Counted from the stretch's first letter, positions 16,615 to 25,768 are shown. The stretch is DNA of 64,000 nucleotides from Paenibacillus sp. 32352 (GCF_002042965.1 NZ_MZNT01000013.1:62001-126000); one strand, 5' to 3'. Notes: generated from the letters alone by a model not told the origin. Program-made: numbers and translations.

Positions 16615-16643
16615 TTGACCGGTCATTCCATTTCGTGTAAATT
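16615..16643 (+). promoter_or_regulatory. SigA promoter of the proS T-box transcript
   Basis: TTGACC, 17 bases, TAAATT. It is well placed to start the T-box leader around 16650. Confidence 0.65.
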
Positions 16644-16647
16644 AATA

Positions 16648-16920
16648 CCAATTGCTAGCTTAAATAGAAAAGCGATGACCAAGGATATAAGGACTGCCGG
16701 TTGATTGGCCCAGAGAAGGAGATCCCCGTCTGCGAGTCTCCACAATCACGGAGTATCTTCCCACCTTGAAAGCTGCAGCGGGGAACCGAAGCCACCAAGT
16801 ATCCGCTGACGGTAGAAGCCGTTATCTTCTTGGAGAGCTGCTGCCTGGCCTTATGACCGCGGCAGTAAAATAAGGGTGGTACCACGACGCAATCGTCCCT
16901 GACGATGGCGTCTTTTTTAT
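16648..16920 (+). ncRNA. T-box riboswitch controlling proS
   Basis: A roughly 270-base leader. The 14-base T-box AGGGTGGTACCACG is at 16873-16886. It is followed by the terminator GACGC-ATCGTC/GACGAT-GCGTC with six T (to 16918). Stem III is marked by CGGTAGAAGCCGTTATC. The likely specifier is CCG (16786-16788) in the context GAA-CCG-A, a proline codon matching the gene downstream. Uncharged tRNA-Pro would pair with the specifier and with the T-box, prevent the terminator and allow proS transcription. T-box and terminator are seen directly; the specifier assignment is by alignment to the general pattern. Confidence 0.93.
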
Positions 16921-17002
16921 TTTCGCTAATGGAGTAACCGTCATTGTCCAAGAAAAGATGCAAGCTGCTACAAACAAAAAATCGCGTAAGGAGGAAATGG
17001 AC

Positions 17003-18724
17003 ATGAGACAGAGCGGCATGCTCATCCCGACCCTAAGGGAGGTGCCTGCGGAGGCCGAAGCCGCAAGCCACAGGCTTTTGTTACGAGGAGGATTTATTCG
17101 GCCGCTGGCCGCGGGAATCTATACCTATCTTCCCATGGGCTGGAGGGTTCTCAGGAAGCTGCAGCAATTGATCCGTGAAGAGATGGATCGGACCGGCGCA
17201 CAGGAGCTTCATATGCCCGCTCTCCAGCCCGCGGAGCTTTGGCAGCAGTCCGAACGCTATAACGTCTACGGGCCCGAGCTGATCCGGCTGCACGATCGGC
17301 ACTTACGGGAGTTTGCCTTGGGGCCAACCCATGAAGAGGTCGTCACAGCCCTGATACGGGATACCGTCAGCTCCTACAGAAGCTTTCCCATGACTGTGTA
17401 CCAGCTTCAAACGAAGTTCCGTGATGAACTTCGGCCCCGCTTCGGGCTGCTTCGCGGCAGGGAGTTTTTGATGAAGGATGCGTACTCCTTCGCTATGGAT
17501 TGGGATAGTCTGGACTTGAGCTATCGGGCCATGTATGAGGCGTATCAGCGGATTTTCGCCCGCTGTGGGCTGCATTACGCTGCCGTGGAAGCCGATGCCG
17601 GCTCTATAGGCGGCGAAGGGGAAACTCATGAATTCACGGCGTTGGCCGAAGTCGGTGAGGATACGATAGCCGTTTGTCCAGGCTGCGGGTATGCCGCCAA
17701 TCTCGAGAAAGCAGTGTCAGCACGGCCTGATCAGGCTGATGGCTCATCAGGTTCCATCGGCGCCTGTGAAGCATTCGCAACACCAGGCATAAAGACGATC
17801 GATCAGCTTGTCCAGACTTTGGAGCTTCCGGCGGATGCCTTTATTAAAACGCTTGTTTACGTTGCCGATGGTCAACCGGTGGCTGTAGCGGTTCGGGGGG
17901 ATCAGGAGGTGAACGAGCTGAAAGTAAGACACTGGCTGCAAGCCGAATCCTTGGAGCTTGCCGATGAGCAGATCATCCGGGAGGCCGCCGGCGGACCGGC
18001 AGGCTTCGTAGGTCCTGTCGGGCTTTCTATCAAGCTTCTGGTCGACTATTCGGCCGCCGCCCTATCCTCGGGAATTGCCGGCGCCAACGAAGCGGACCAT
18101 CATTTGCGCAATGTCATGCCGGGCAGAGACTTTCCCCTCGACCACACCGGAGATTTCCGCAATGTCAAGGAAGGAGATTGCTGCCCGCGCTGCCGGGATA
18201 GCCTGAAGCTTGCCCGGGGAATCGAAATCGGGCACGTCTTCAAGCTCGGCACCAAATACAGCGGCAAGCTCAAGGCGGAAATAACCGATGCTTCCGGTCG
18301 GCCGACCAAGCTTATTATGGGCTGCTACGGCATCGGCATCTCGCGCCTGTTATCCGCCATAGCCGAGCAGCATCACGATGAGCACGGTATCCTGTGGCCG
18401 GCTTCAGTCGCTCCGTTTCAGGTTCATTTGATTCAGGTCTCTATCCAAGATGAGGCACAACGTGCTCTGGCTGAAAGTCTCTATGAGCAGCTAACTAAGC
18501 ATGGCGTTGAAGTACTGATAGATGACCGCGAGGAAAGACCCGGCGTCAAATTCAAGGATGCCGACTTGATTGGCATCCCCATCCGCATCGTGATCGGCAA
18601 AAAGGCGGCGGACGGCCTGGTCGAATTCAAATTGCGCGGCAGCGGCGAGCAAACGGAAGTAACCGCGAGCGAGGCTTTGGAGCGTATTCTCCGGCAAGCC
18701 TCCGATGACTTCGGAATCCTATAA
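17003..18724 (+). CDS. proS: Prolyl-tRNA synthetase, bacterial type
   Basis: 573 residues from ATG 17003, chosen because AAGGAGG lies eight bases upstream; an in-frame ATG 15 codons earlier precedes it. Class II motifs are present: motif 1 around AAGIYTYLPMGWRVLRKL, motif 2 TKFRDELRPRFGLLRGREFLMKDAYSF and motif 3 LIMGCYGIGISRLLSAI. Between motifs 2 and 3 lies the YbaK-like editing insertion (about 240-400), and an anticodon-binding domain ends the protein. It charges tRNA-Pro and removes misacylated Ala. Expression is governed by the T-box upstream. Length and domain order are normal. Confidence 0.97.
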   Translation: MRQSGMLIPTLREVPAEAEAASHRLLLRGGFIRPLAAGIYTYLPMGWRVLRKLQQLIREEMDRTGAQELHMPALQPAELWQQSERYNVYGPELIRLHDRHLREFALGPTHEEVVTALIRDTVSSYRSFPMTVYQLQTKFRDELRPRFGLLRGREFLMKDAYSFAMDWDSLDLSYRAMYEAYQRIFARCGLHYAAVEADAGSIGGEGETHEFTALAEVGEDTIAVCPGCGYAANLEKAVSARPDQADGSSGSIGACEAFATPGIKTIDQLVQTLELPADAFIKTLVYVADGQPVAVAVRGDQEVNELKVRHWLQAESLELADEQIIREAAGGPAGFVGPVGLSIKLLVDYSAAALSSGIAGANEADHHLRNVMPGRDFPLDHTGDFRNVKEGDCCPRCRDSLKLARGIEIGHVFKLGTKYSGKLKAEITDASGRPTKLIMGCYGIGISRLLSAIAEQHHDEHGILWPASVAPFQVHLIQVSIQDEAQRALAESLYEQLTKHGVEVLIDDREERPGVKFKDADLIGIPIRIVIGKKAADGLVEFKLRGSGEQTEVTASEALERILRQASDDFGIL

Positions 18725-18741
18725 ACCGTATTGCGGCTAAT

Positions 18742-18813
18742 AGACCCGGATGAGCCCCAAGTAAGGTACATGGATGCATGTGCTTTACTTGGGCTCACAC
18801 CGGGTCTTTTTTT
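18742..18813 (+). terminator. Terminator of proS
   Basis: A long stem with AGACCCGG at the base and AGCCC.AAGTAA further in pairs with TTACTTGGGCT and CCGGGTCT, followed by seven T. Confidence 0.88.
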
Positions 18814-18936
18814 CCGCAGCAGTCTATGGCGACGGGAATTTTCGGGCTCTTGCCCATAACCGAATAGGCGCTTGCTACATATATTGAATCTTAGATAGGC
18901 ATTGGTTTAGTCGTTAATAAAAAGGAGATGTTAACC

Positions 18937-19359
18937 GTGTATCCATATCCGCAACCTCATAATGCTGGACACGATGCAAGAAGCTTTATACCGGGACCAG
19001 GACTTGGAGGTCCGGGAGGACCTGGCGGTTTCCCGGGAGGACCTGGGGGCTTCCCTTCCTCACCCCCTCCTGGACTGGGAGGAGGCGGTGCAGCCGGTGC
19101 ACCTCAGTCCCCGCCACCGTCCTTCATACCTCCGGAGCCTTTCGCTGCTCCCTTTGCCGTAGATGCCAGCAGCATTCGCGGCTGCTTATTCCGTTACGTG
19201 TACATCTGGCAGGATAACGGGGACCAGTACTGGATGTACTTGACTCATGTAGGCCGCAACTCCATATCCGGCTTCCGCTGGTTTGGAACGGGTCCTATAG
19301 GCTTCTGGCTGTTCTTCGGTCTGGATTTACGCAGAATCCGGCAGTTCACCTGCTTCTAA
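18937..19359 (+). CDS. Gly/Pro-rich protein with conserved C-terminal domain
   Basis: About 140 residues. GTG 18937 is preferred: the ATG nine bases earlier abuts AAGGAG, leaving no spacer. Residues about 20-75 are a low-complexity GPGG/GGFP/PPP region; the C-terminal 65 residues are aromatic and ordered (GCLFRYVYIWQDNGDQYW, then GRNSISGFRWFG and LRRIRQFTCF), with Cys near each end. Bacillus and Paenibacillus encode proteins with a similar aromatic C-terminal domain behind variable low-complexity N-termini. A surface or spore role is possible but unproven. It is monocistronic with a hairpin behind it. Confidence 0.7.
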   Translation: MYPYPQPHNAGHDARSFIPGPGLGGPGGPGGFPGGPGGFPSSPPPGLGGGGAAGAPQSPPPSFIPPEPFAAPFAVDASSIRGCLFRYVYIWQDNGDQYWMYLTHVGRNSISGFRWFGTGPIGFWLFFGLDLRRIRQFTCF

Positions 19360-19388
19360 GCCAATCTCATTTTACCGTATGAACCATC

Positions 19389-19418
19389 GGAAGACCCGCT
19401 TGCAGGAGCGGGTCTTCC
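19389..19418. terminator. Hairpin after the Gly-rich gene
   Basis: GGAAGACCCGCT and AGCGGGTCTTCC form a perfect 12-bp stem. The T-run is weak, so it may act on convergent transcripts with other factors. Confidence 0.55.
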
Positions 19419-19442
19419 GTCTTGTAAACAGAGAACGCTCCA

Positions 19443-19775
19443 TTAGTTTTCAAGCTGAAGCAGCAGCTGCGCAATCAGCTGGGTATTTTCCAGCTTGTTC
19501 TTTAAATAATCGTAATCGACCCTGGATTGATCCACGGCGACCTTGGCTTTGGTCAGCACCCTTCTCAGCTCATGCGTATGCTGCCAAATCTCCGCGTCCC
19601 TTGCCTGCTCGTTCCGCCCCGTCACCAGACCGAGACTGAACAGCTCACACTCCTTGGCATGCAGCGCCAGCTTGGCATCCTCCAATCGGCTTAGGCTGTC
19701 GTAATAATCGGCCTCCGCCTCCCGCAGCTGCTCCGGGAGCTGCTGCAACAGCAGCAGCACTTCCTCTTTCGTCAT
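19443..19775 (-). CDS. Coiled-coil protein, function unknown
   Basis: About 110 residues, starting at ATG 19775 behind GGAGGGG; the longer frame begins inside that site. It is all-helical with a heptad pattern (EEVLLLLQQLPEQLREAE through LENTQLIAQLLLQLEN), Leu- and Glu-rich, with one Cys and no membrane segment. It may be a small dimeric scaffold or a chaperone-like protein. It stands alone and converges on the Gly-rich gene. I do not recognise a family. Confidence 0.55.
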   Translation of the reverse strand: MTKEEVLLLLQQLPEQLREAEADYYDSLSRLEDAKLALHAKECELFSLGLVTGRNEQARDAEIWQHTHELRRVLTKAKVAVDQSRVDYDYLKNKLENTQLIAQLLLQLEN

Positions 19776-19963
19776 GACGCATTCCCCTCCACGCAAACTC
19801 GTTTTCCGGTCTCCGTATCAGTCTATGCGCCCCCCGCTGCCATTAAGCTTCTTTTAAGGATCCTTTCAGCGCCCTTTCAGTTTAAAGTCATACTTATGAC
19901 ATCTTCATGTGGGAATATAGAAGAAAAAGCACGAAATTTGAAGCAAATGGAGAGACAGCCCCA

Positions 19964-21028
19964 ATGGAAAAACGCTTTACGATCCCATACATCCAAGCTG
20001 CGCGCGGCATTGCCGTTGTTCTGGTCATGCTGTTTCACGCATCGCAAATGGCGAACAAATATTTTCAGATCAATTTTCTCGGGGTTAGCGACATGGGGCG
20101 TTCAGGCGGGTATGCCTACTTTTTCGTATTGACCGGATTTTTAATGTACACGCTGTACCATAATCATTTCGGCCGCTCAGGAATATGGCTTTCGTTCATC
20201 GTCAAACGGTTTCTGCGCATTTATCCCCTGTACTGGATCGTTACGTTAGCCGTCATTCCGGTATATTTCCTGGTCCCATCCTTCGGCCTCGGATTTGAAA
20301 CAAAGCCTTCGGAAATTATCCACTCCCTGTTTCTGATACCCGGTCCGAATCCACCCATTCTGGGAGTCGCCTGGTCGCTTATTTATATTGTCTTTTTCTA
20401 CGCGGCCTTCTCACTGCTTTTTGTTCTCAAGAAACCCGCCGCCGCTCTTTTATTCGCGGTATGGGTGGCCATTATTGGCCTGAACAGTCTTGGCTGGATT
20501 CATTTGAAGGATCATCTGTGGATACACTTTTTATTTGATGGTCTTCATCTGGAATTTATGTTGGGGGTAACCATCGCGATCCTGACCCGGCATACCCGGA
20601 TTCGGAACGGCTTTGGCTGGCTTGCGGCAGGAATCGCCGTGTTCCCTGTTGTGTGGGGACTTCGTCATGCAAATCCTGATTTTTCCTATGTGAACACCCT
20701 GTATACTATCGGTTCAGCACTTGTTCTTGTAGGAATAGGGTCCCTCAAGATGAAAGCCCCTGCGTGGCTTAAGCCCTTGCAATTTCTCGGCGATGCTTCC
20801 TACTCCATTTTGCTGACAAGCCTGATCGGTTTGTCCATCACGATGAAGCTGGCCAAAGCAGCCCATCTGACGAACTGGATCAGCCCTTCTGCAGCCGCTG
20901 CGCTCTGCTTTCTTATGGCATTGGCCATCTGCTGTACATTTTATGGCTTGATTGAGAAGCCGCTCGTCCAGCGCTTGAGACAGCTTCTGCTGCCCAAAGT
21001 CCAGCCGGCGGCCACTCCATCGAAATAG
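19964..21028 (+). CDS. Acyltransferase 3 family membrane protein
   Basis: About 354 residues with ten or so transmembrane helices. The N-terminal block YIQAARGIAVVLVMLFHAS holds the Arg and His conserved in this family, and RFLRIYPLYWIVTL is the second signature. Such enzymes O-acetylate or O-acylate cell-surface sugars, peptidoglycan or antibiotics, moving acyl groups across the membrane. ATG 19964 with GGAGAG nine bases upstream is chosen over a longer frame from 19907 that lacks a ribosome binding site. No sugar genes adjoin it, so the acceptor is unknown. Confidence 0.9.
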   Translation: MEKRFTIPYIQAARGIAVVLVMLFHASQMANKYFQINFLGVSDMGRSGGYAYFFVLTGFLMYTLYHNHFGRSGIWLSFIVKRFLRIYPLYWIVTLAVIPVYFLVPSFGLGFETKPSEIIHSLFLIPGPNPPILGVAWSLIYIVFFYAAFSLLFVLKKPAAALLFAVWVAIIGLNSLGWIHLKDHLWIHFLFDGLHLEFMLGVTIAILTRHTRIRNGFGWLAAGIAVFPVVWGLRHANPDFSYVNTLYTIGSALVLVGIGSLKMKAPAWLKPLQFLGDASYSILLTSLIGLSITMKLAKAAHLTNWISPSAAAALCFLMALAICCTFYGLIEKPLVQRLRQLLLPKVQPAATPSK

Positions 21029-21149
21029 GACCGGCTCAAACTTCATGCAACCCTGCGATCCGTTATCGTACGTTTTCGTTCGATACGCCGCAGGGCTGCT
21101 TCGTTTTGGGCCCATGCTCACCTTCCTTTCTATCCCTCCTACCAAAAAA

Positions 21150-21413
21150 GGACGCTCCTGCTAAGAGCGTCCAGATGGATGAGTAACTAATAGGATTCAG
21201 TTTGGCTGATGGATGGAGGTGGGGTGTCTCCCGGAGGAGCGGGCGTCCGCCTTTGTTATCAGGAAATCACACCTAATAAAGCCAGAATAAAATTTTCCTG
21301 ATAACAACAGCGGCCGGAGGGAGATACCCCACCGGAGTAACACGTGCACATCTGAATCCTTCGCAGGCTTCCCATCCATCCCAAAAAGCGCTCTCAAGGA
21401 GCGTCCTTTTTTT
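21150..21413. repeat. Nested palindromic element, copy 3, between two terminator hairpins
   Basis: It lies between the convergent acyltransferase and dgt genes. Core 21174-21380: GATGGATG pairs with CATCCATC and GGATTCAG with CTGAATCC; inside are GGTGGGGTGTCTCCC and GGGAGATACCCCACC, then CGCCTTTGTTATCAGGAAA with TTTTCCTGATAACAACAGCG. It is inverted relative to copies 2, 4 and 5. The left flank is the hairpin GGACGCTC/GAGCGTCC (minus-strand T-run); the right flank is a decayed version with a plus-strand T-run. The outermost arms differ from those of copies 1 and 2. Confidence 0.85.
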
Positions 21414-21420
21414 CCCCGCC

Positions 21421-22737
21421 TTAATCCATTTCATATATCGAGCCGGACTTGCTGGCGAACATTTCGGCATATACTTTTTCCGCGTAGGCATCGGTCATAC
21501 CCGAGATATAATCGGCAACAAAGCGGGGCCAAGGCCATCTGCTTTTATGCTGCTCGTAGTTCTCCATCCAATCCGGCGGGATGATCAAACGGCCGGTTTC
21601 ATACTCGATGAAGCTGGTCCATAATCGTTGAATCATAATTTCGCTGCGCTTTTGCAGCCGCTGCACACGGAAATCCTTGATCAGCGTGACCCACGCCAAT
21701 TTCTTCAATATTTCCATCGTCCGCAGCAAATGAAGGTCCTCTTGCCCGTCGCGGACAAAGGTAACCCGCTTCCAGCCTTTTTTCGGATCGTCGATAATCC
21801 CGACCTGGTGTGCGAAGGCGCTGACCCAGCGGGCCTTGATCTCTCTCCGCGTTCTCGAGGCCTCCTGGCCGCACTCGGCATAGATCGTCTCCCACTGCTC
21901 CAGGAACGAGATAAGCACCTGCTTGACCATCACATTCAAATCGACCTGATCCCAACCCATGTCTCCGTTGCCGTGATCGTCGACGATTTCCTGGATCACA
22001 TTCTCTACAAGCCGCGGGTCCTCGAAAAAGGTCCGGTTCATCTGGATTTTCCCTGCACGAATCCCGTCCTCGATGTCATGGGTGGAGTAGGCAATGTCGT
22101 CGCTTAAATCCATCAGCTGCGCCTCTAGCGTAGAGCATCCCTCCGGCATCCCCCACTGGTCCCGAAGCATCCCGATTTCCTGCCACTCCATACCATACAC
22201 GCCCTTCAGACGTCCGGGCTCATCCAGGTTATACGGGTATTTATTTATCGCAAGCAGCACCGCTGCTGTCAAATCCAGTCCGCTGCCGCTGCCTGCGCGC
22301 TTTTCAAGAAACATCAGAATGCGAAAATTTTGGGCATTCCCCTCGTAAGCCATCCCATGGACGACGGCAAGCAGCTGATTCAGCACCTCCTCGCCCTTGT
22401 GCCCGAAGGGAGGATGCCCCAAATCATGGGCTAACGCTGCGCACTCCACCACCGCCGGATCCATCATCAGTCCCGGATGCTCCTTGCGTCCGAGGAAGGG
22501 ATACAGCTTACCCATTTTACGCGCGACTTCACGGGCGATTTGGGACACCTCCAAAGAATGGGTCAACCGGGTCCGGTAATAATCCCCCGACCCCGCGCCG
22601 AACACCTGCGATTTGCCTTGAAGCCGCCGAAAAGCGGGAGATTGAATCAATCTCGCGTAATCCTTCTCGTATTCGTCCCGTTCTTCGCTGGATTTTGTTG
22701 CCGTCGTGTCATTCAATCGCAGTTTTCGCAAATCCAT
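21421..22737 (-). CDS. dgt: dGTPase-type HD-domain triphosphohydrolase
   Basis: 438 residues. The N-terminal RLQGKSQVFGAGSGDYYRTRLTHSLEVSQIAR and the HD metal motif AHDLGHPPFGHKGE (about residue 102) are characteristic of deoxyguanosinetriphosphate triphosphohydrolases, which cut dNTPs to deoxynucleoside plus triphosphate; later motifs such as DDIAYSTHDIEDG are present. It acts in the cytoplasm to adjust nucleotide pools, and relatives can limit phage replication. Which nucleotides this enzyme prefers cannot be stated. It is monocistronic and followed by palindromic element 3. Confidence 0.92.
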   Translation of the reverse strand: MDLRKLRLNDTTATKSSEERDEYEKDYARLIQSPAFRRLQGKSQVFGAGSGDYYRTRLTHSLEVSQIAREVARKMGKLYPFLGRKEHPGLMMDPAVVECAALAHDLGHPPFGHKGEEVLNQLLAVVHGMAYEGNAQNFRILMFLEKRAGSGSGLDLTAAVLLAINKYPYNLDEPGRLKGVYGMEWQEIGMLRDQWGMPEGCSTLEAQLMDLSDDIAYSTHDIEDGIRAGKIQMNRTFFEDPRLVENVIQEIVDDHGNGDMGWDQVDLNVMVKQVLISFLEQWETIYAECGQEASRTRREIKARWVSAFAHQVGIIDDPKKGWKRVTFVRDGQEDLHLLRTMEILKKLAWVTLIKDFRVQRLQKRSEIMIQRLWTSFIEYETGRLIIPPDWMENYEQHKSRWPWPRFVADYISGMTDAYAEKVYAEMFASKSGSIYEMD

Positions 22738-22867
22738 CTATGTTCTCATCTCCAATCACCTGTCCCGGGTTCCGTTATCGGTAAGGTATATCGAAAAACG
22801 ACGTTCCCCCGGAACGCCGCCTTCATGTTCTATGTACCATATTATCATTTTCATGGACAAAATAAAA

Positions 22868-24832
22868 TCAACATTTAAATCGCTCAATCTTCGTCTGCAG
22901 CTCTTCCGCCATCGAAGACAAGGCTTGCGCAGAAGCGGATATTTCCTGCATGGAGGCCATCTGCTCCTCGGCCGCGGCGGAAATCTGCTCCGTATGCTCA
23001 GCAGCCGTCTCGGTAACCTGCTGCACCGTATTCATCGTTTCACTTACCTTATGCGTTCCAAGGGCTGCGTTCCGGGAGGAGGCCGAAGCGATCTGCATCT
23101 GGTCAGAGACCTCGGTGATTTTCCCTTTAATCTCTTCGAACAGCTGCCCCATACGATCCACGACCTCCTTGCCTGCGGCCACTTCCCGTGATGCCTCAAT
23201 CATCGAATGCAGCGCCTGGTTCGACTGCGTCTGGATTTCTCCGGTCAGGTTATTAATCTCGCTCGACGACCGCGCAGTCTGCTCCGCAAGCTTCTTGACT
23301 TCGCCGGCAACGACGGCAAAGCCCTTGCCATGCTCTCCTGCCCGGGCCGCTTCGATAGAAGCATTAAGCGACAGCAGGTTGATCTGATTGGCGATCTCGG
23401 TAATCTGCAGGATCATCCGGTTAATATCCTCCGAGCGGCTGGCCTGCTCTTTCACGATAGCTTCCAGCTGATCGACATTGGCACCGATCACATTCATTTG
23501 ACGGATCACCGTCCCCAATACGACGGCCCCTTCATCCGAATAGCTTCGGGCCTCTTCCGCACGGGCGGACGAATGCTGTACCAGCCCGGTAATATTGGAC
23601 GTGTCCGCTGCCATTTCCCCTGTCACTCTGGAGCTCTCATTGACCTGTTCCACAAGAAGCTGGGAGCCCTGCGACATGTCCTGGGCCGAGGACGCAATTT
23701 GGTCCGTCGCCTTCGTATTCTGCTCTGCGCTTGCGCTCAGCTCCTCGGAAGAGGCAGCCAGCTGCGTCGAGGTTTCTCCGATTTCGACAATCATCGTCTT
23801 CAAGGATTGCACCATCTCATTAAAGCTTTGCCCCAGCTTGCCGATCTCATCTTGGGATCGAACCGTAACCGTCCGGCGCAGATCCCCTTGGCTCAAGGAA
23901 GCGGCCGTATCCATCAGCTCCCTCAACGGACGGATGATGGAGCGAATGATTCCAGCGATGAGCAGTCCTCCAAGCACTAAAGCTGCTATGACGACACCGG
24001 CCGTAACCTGGTAAATAACCGCCGATTTTTCCACCGTTTCCTGTGATTCCATCGCTCCTACCAGCTTCCAGCCCGTTGATGGATTCGTCACGAACGCAGC
24101 CTGCTTCTGCTGGCTGTTCAGCATATAGCTGGTCCTGCCCGAATCCCCCTTGTAGAACTGCGAATAATGCTCCTCCACCGCCTCCGCACCCGGCTTCTGT
24201 GAAGGATGAATCAGAAACTTTTTGTTTTTATCCAGTATGTAGACGTATCCCCGCTCCCCAATTTGCGCGTTTTTTACCATGGAAGCCAGCTTGTCGAGAC
24301 TTAAGTTTACGCTGATAACCCCTTTTTTGTCGGGAAGCGTCATGGCAACCGATACTACCATATTCCCTGTAGTGGCCGACACATAAGGATCGGATATGAT
24401 AACGGCCCCTGCGGATTTCATCGCATCTTTATACCAATCCCGCTCCCGGGGATCGTACTTTTGACTGCCGGGGTCCGGCGATTTCATCCATGCGCCGTTT
24501 TCGTTCCCGAGAACCGTGAGCTCTAGCTCCGGATGGTTGGAAGCGAAGGCATCGATGACTTCGCGGGCCCGGGAGCTTTTTTCATCAATCGCACTGCTCG
24601 AAAGCTGCTTGGCCAAGCCTTGCACATTGCTCATTTCCATGCGGAGATATTGCTCCACAGACTGATTCATCAGCTCGACCGTATCTTCCGCCGCTCCCAT
24701 GAGTTCGCCTTGCATGCTGCTTTTAGCAGTTTGATAAGCGATAATCCCAATTAACAAACAGGGAATGATAAGCACAATGGCAAACGCAGCAATCAGCTTG
24801 TGCTTTAAACTCACATTATTCAATCCAAGCAT
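22868..24832 (-). CDS. Methyl-accepting chemotaxis protein
   Basis: 654 residues. Transmembrane helix 1 at about 12-33, an extracellular double-Cache sensor (about 40-275, with ERDWYKDAMKSAGAVIISDPYVSATTGN and GYVYILDKNKKFLIHP), helix 2 at about 280-300, HAMP (300-352) and the signalling domain to the C-terminus with the hairpin tip core IANQINLLSLNASIEAARAGEHGKGFAVVAGEVKKLAEQ. Double-Cache domains usually bind amino acids, organic acids or other small solutes; the ligand is unknown. The protein would control CheA at the cell pole. It is an orphan, with no che genes nearby. Confidence 0.96.
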   Translation of the reverse strand: MLGLNNVSLKHKLIAAFAIVLIIPCLLIGIIAYQTAKSSMQGELMGAAEDTVELMNQSVEQYLRMEMSNVQGLAKQLSSSAIDEKSSRAREVIDAFASNHPELELTVLGNENGAWMKSPDPGSQKYDPRERDWYKDAMKSAGAVIISDPYVSATTGNMVVSVAMTLPDKKGVISVNLSLDKLASMVKNAQIGERGYVYILDKNKKFLIHPSQKPGAEAVEEHYSQFYKGDSGRTSYMLNSQQKQAAFVTNPSTGWKLVGAMESQETVEKSAVIYQVTAGVVIAALVLGGLLIAGIIRSIIRPLRELMDTAASLSQGDLRRTVTVRSQDEIGKLGQSFNEMVQSLKTMIVEIGETSTQLAASSEELSASAEQNTKATDQIASSAQDMSQGSQLLVEQVNESSRVTGEMAADTSNITGLVQHSSARAEEARSYSDEGAVVLGTVIRQMNVIGANVDQLEAIVKEQASRSEDINRMILQITEIANQINLLSLNASIEAARAGEHGKGFAVVAGEVKKLAEQTARSSSEINNLTGEIQTQSNQALHSMIEASREVAAGKEVVDRMGQLFEEIKGKITEVSDQMQIASASSRNAALGTHKVSETMNTVQQVTETAAEHTEQISAAAEEQMASMQEISASAQALSSMAEELQTKIERFKC

Positions 24833-24853
24833 GGGCTTGTCTTCCTTCCATCT

Positions 24854-25768
24854 TTAAAGGGTATGTAAAGCATCATCCCAAATGTCTGATTCTTCTACTC
24901 CCAAAGCGCGGGCAACCAGGCTTTTGGTATAGGCATGGGGCTTGTTGATTTTACCGTTGCGAAGCTTGGAGAGCGTCGTTTTGGAAATTCCGGTCATGCG
25001 GGACAGCTCCAAGAGAGACATCTGCCGATCGATCATAAGCATTTGCAGCTTTAGAGCGGGAGGGACCGTAGGAGCGGCTTCATCACGAACCTCAAGGAGC
25101 ACGAAAGCAAAATGCCGGAACTGCCCGTCCGCCCTATAGAAAGGGCAAATGATCGCTTTGCGGCGCCGCCTTACATTTTTGACCAGCGTAGAAAAAATAA
25201 ATTCCGTGACGTTCCCTTCCTTCGCACATTCCCGCAGCTTTTTACGAATTCTCATAATGTCTTCCGAAGCGGTAAAATGAACCAGAGAGCGTTCCTCGAA
25301 ATGCTCGATCGACAGCTCTGTACCGGAAACGTATTGCGTAAGCCGCTCAACCGTCAGCTGCTCGCTTAGCAATCCCGAACCGATGATCTGCGGCAGCCGC
25401 AAATGAGCCTCAATCCACTTCCGCTCGGAGATATCCCGCACAACGCATAATAGAAACGTTTCGGCCCTTCCGGGAACCAGACTCATATGAATCTCAGCAT
25501 GAATTCTCGTCCGATTTTTCCTTACAAGGACCGTTTCGGTCAGAACCGTTCTTTGCTTATGTGCCTTCTCCACTTTCTTGATCATTTCGCTGTCATTCTC
25601 CGGAGCAATCATTTCCCCGGGGTGGAGCTGGAACAAATCGCATATGGAGTCGCAGCCTAGCAAAATAAGAAACGAATCATTAGCTGTAACGAATTGCGAC
25701 AGCTTCCCGTCCTTCAGACCGATAATCACCATTGCGTCCGGAGCGTATTGAAAGATCGTTTCTATAAT
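24854..25768 (-). CDS. PAS sensor fused to XRE-type regulator, probable non-ATG start
   Basis: About 305 residues, paralogous in layout to the regulator at 9518-10420: PAS domain, middle sensory region, C-terminal helix-turn-helix (MIDRQMSLLELSRMTGIS, TTLSKLRNGKINKPHAY). The first ATG (25732) has no ribosome binding site and would remove the first strand of the PAS domain. GGGGGAGGGG lies further upstream, correctly spaced for in-frame ATT (25768) or ATA (25765). Starting there restores the APDAMVII strand and gives an N-terminus of the same length as the paralogue. The start is inferred; the ATG-only form would have 292 residues. Confidence 0.75.
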   Translation of the reverse strand: MIETIFQYAPDAMVIIGLKDGKLSQFVTANDSFLILLGCDSICDLFQLHPGEMIAPENDSEMIKKVEKAHKQRTVLTETVLVRKNRTRIHAEIHMSLVPGRAETFLLCVVRDISERKWIEAHLRLPQIIGSGLLSEQLTVERLTQYVSGTELSIEHFEERSLVHFTASEDIMRIRKKLRECAKEGNVTEFIFSTLVKNVRRRRKAIICPFYRADGQFRHFAFVLLEVRDEAAPTVPPALKLQMLMIDRQMSLLELSRMTGISKTTLSKLRNGKINKPHAYTKSLVARALGVEESDIWDDALHTL

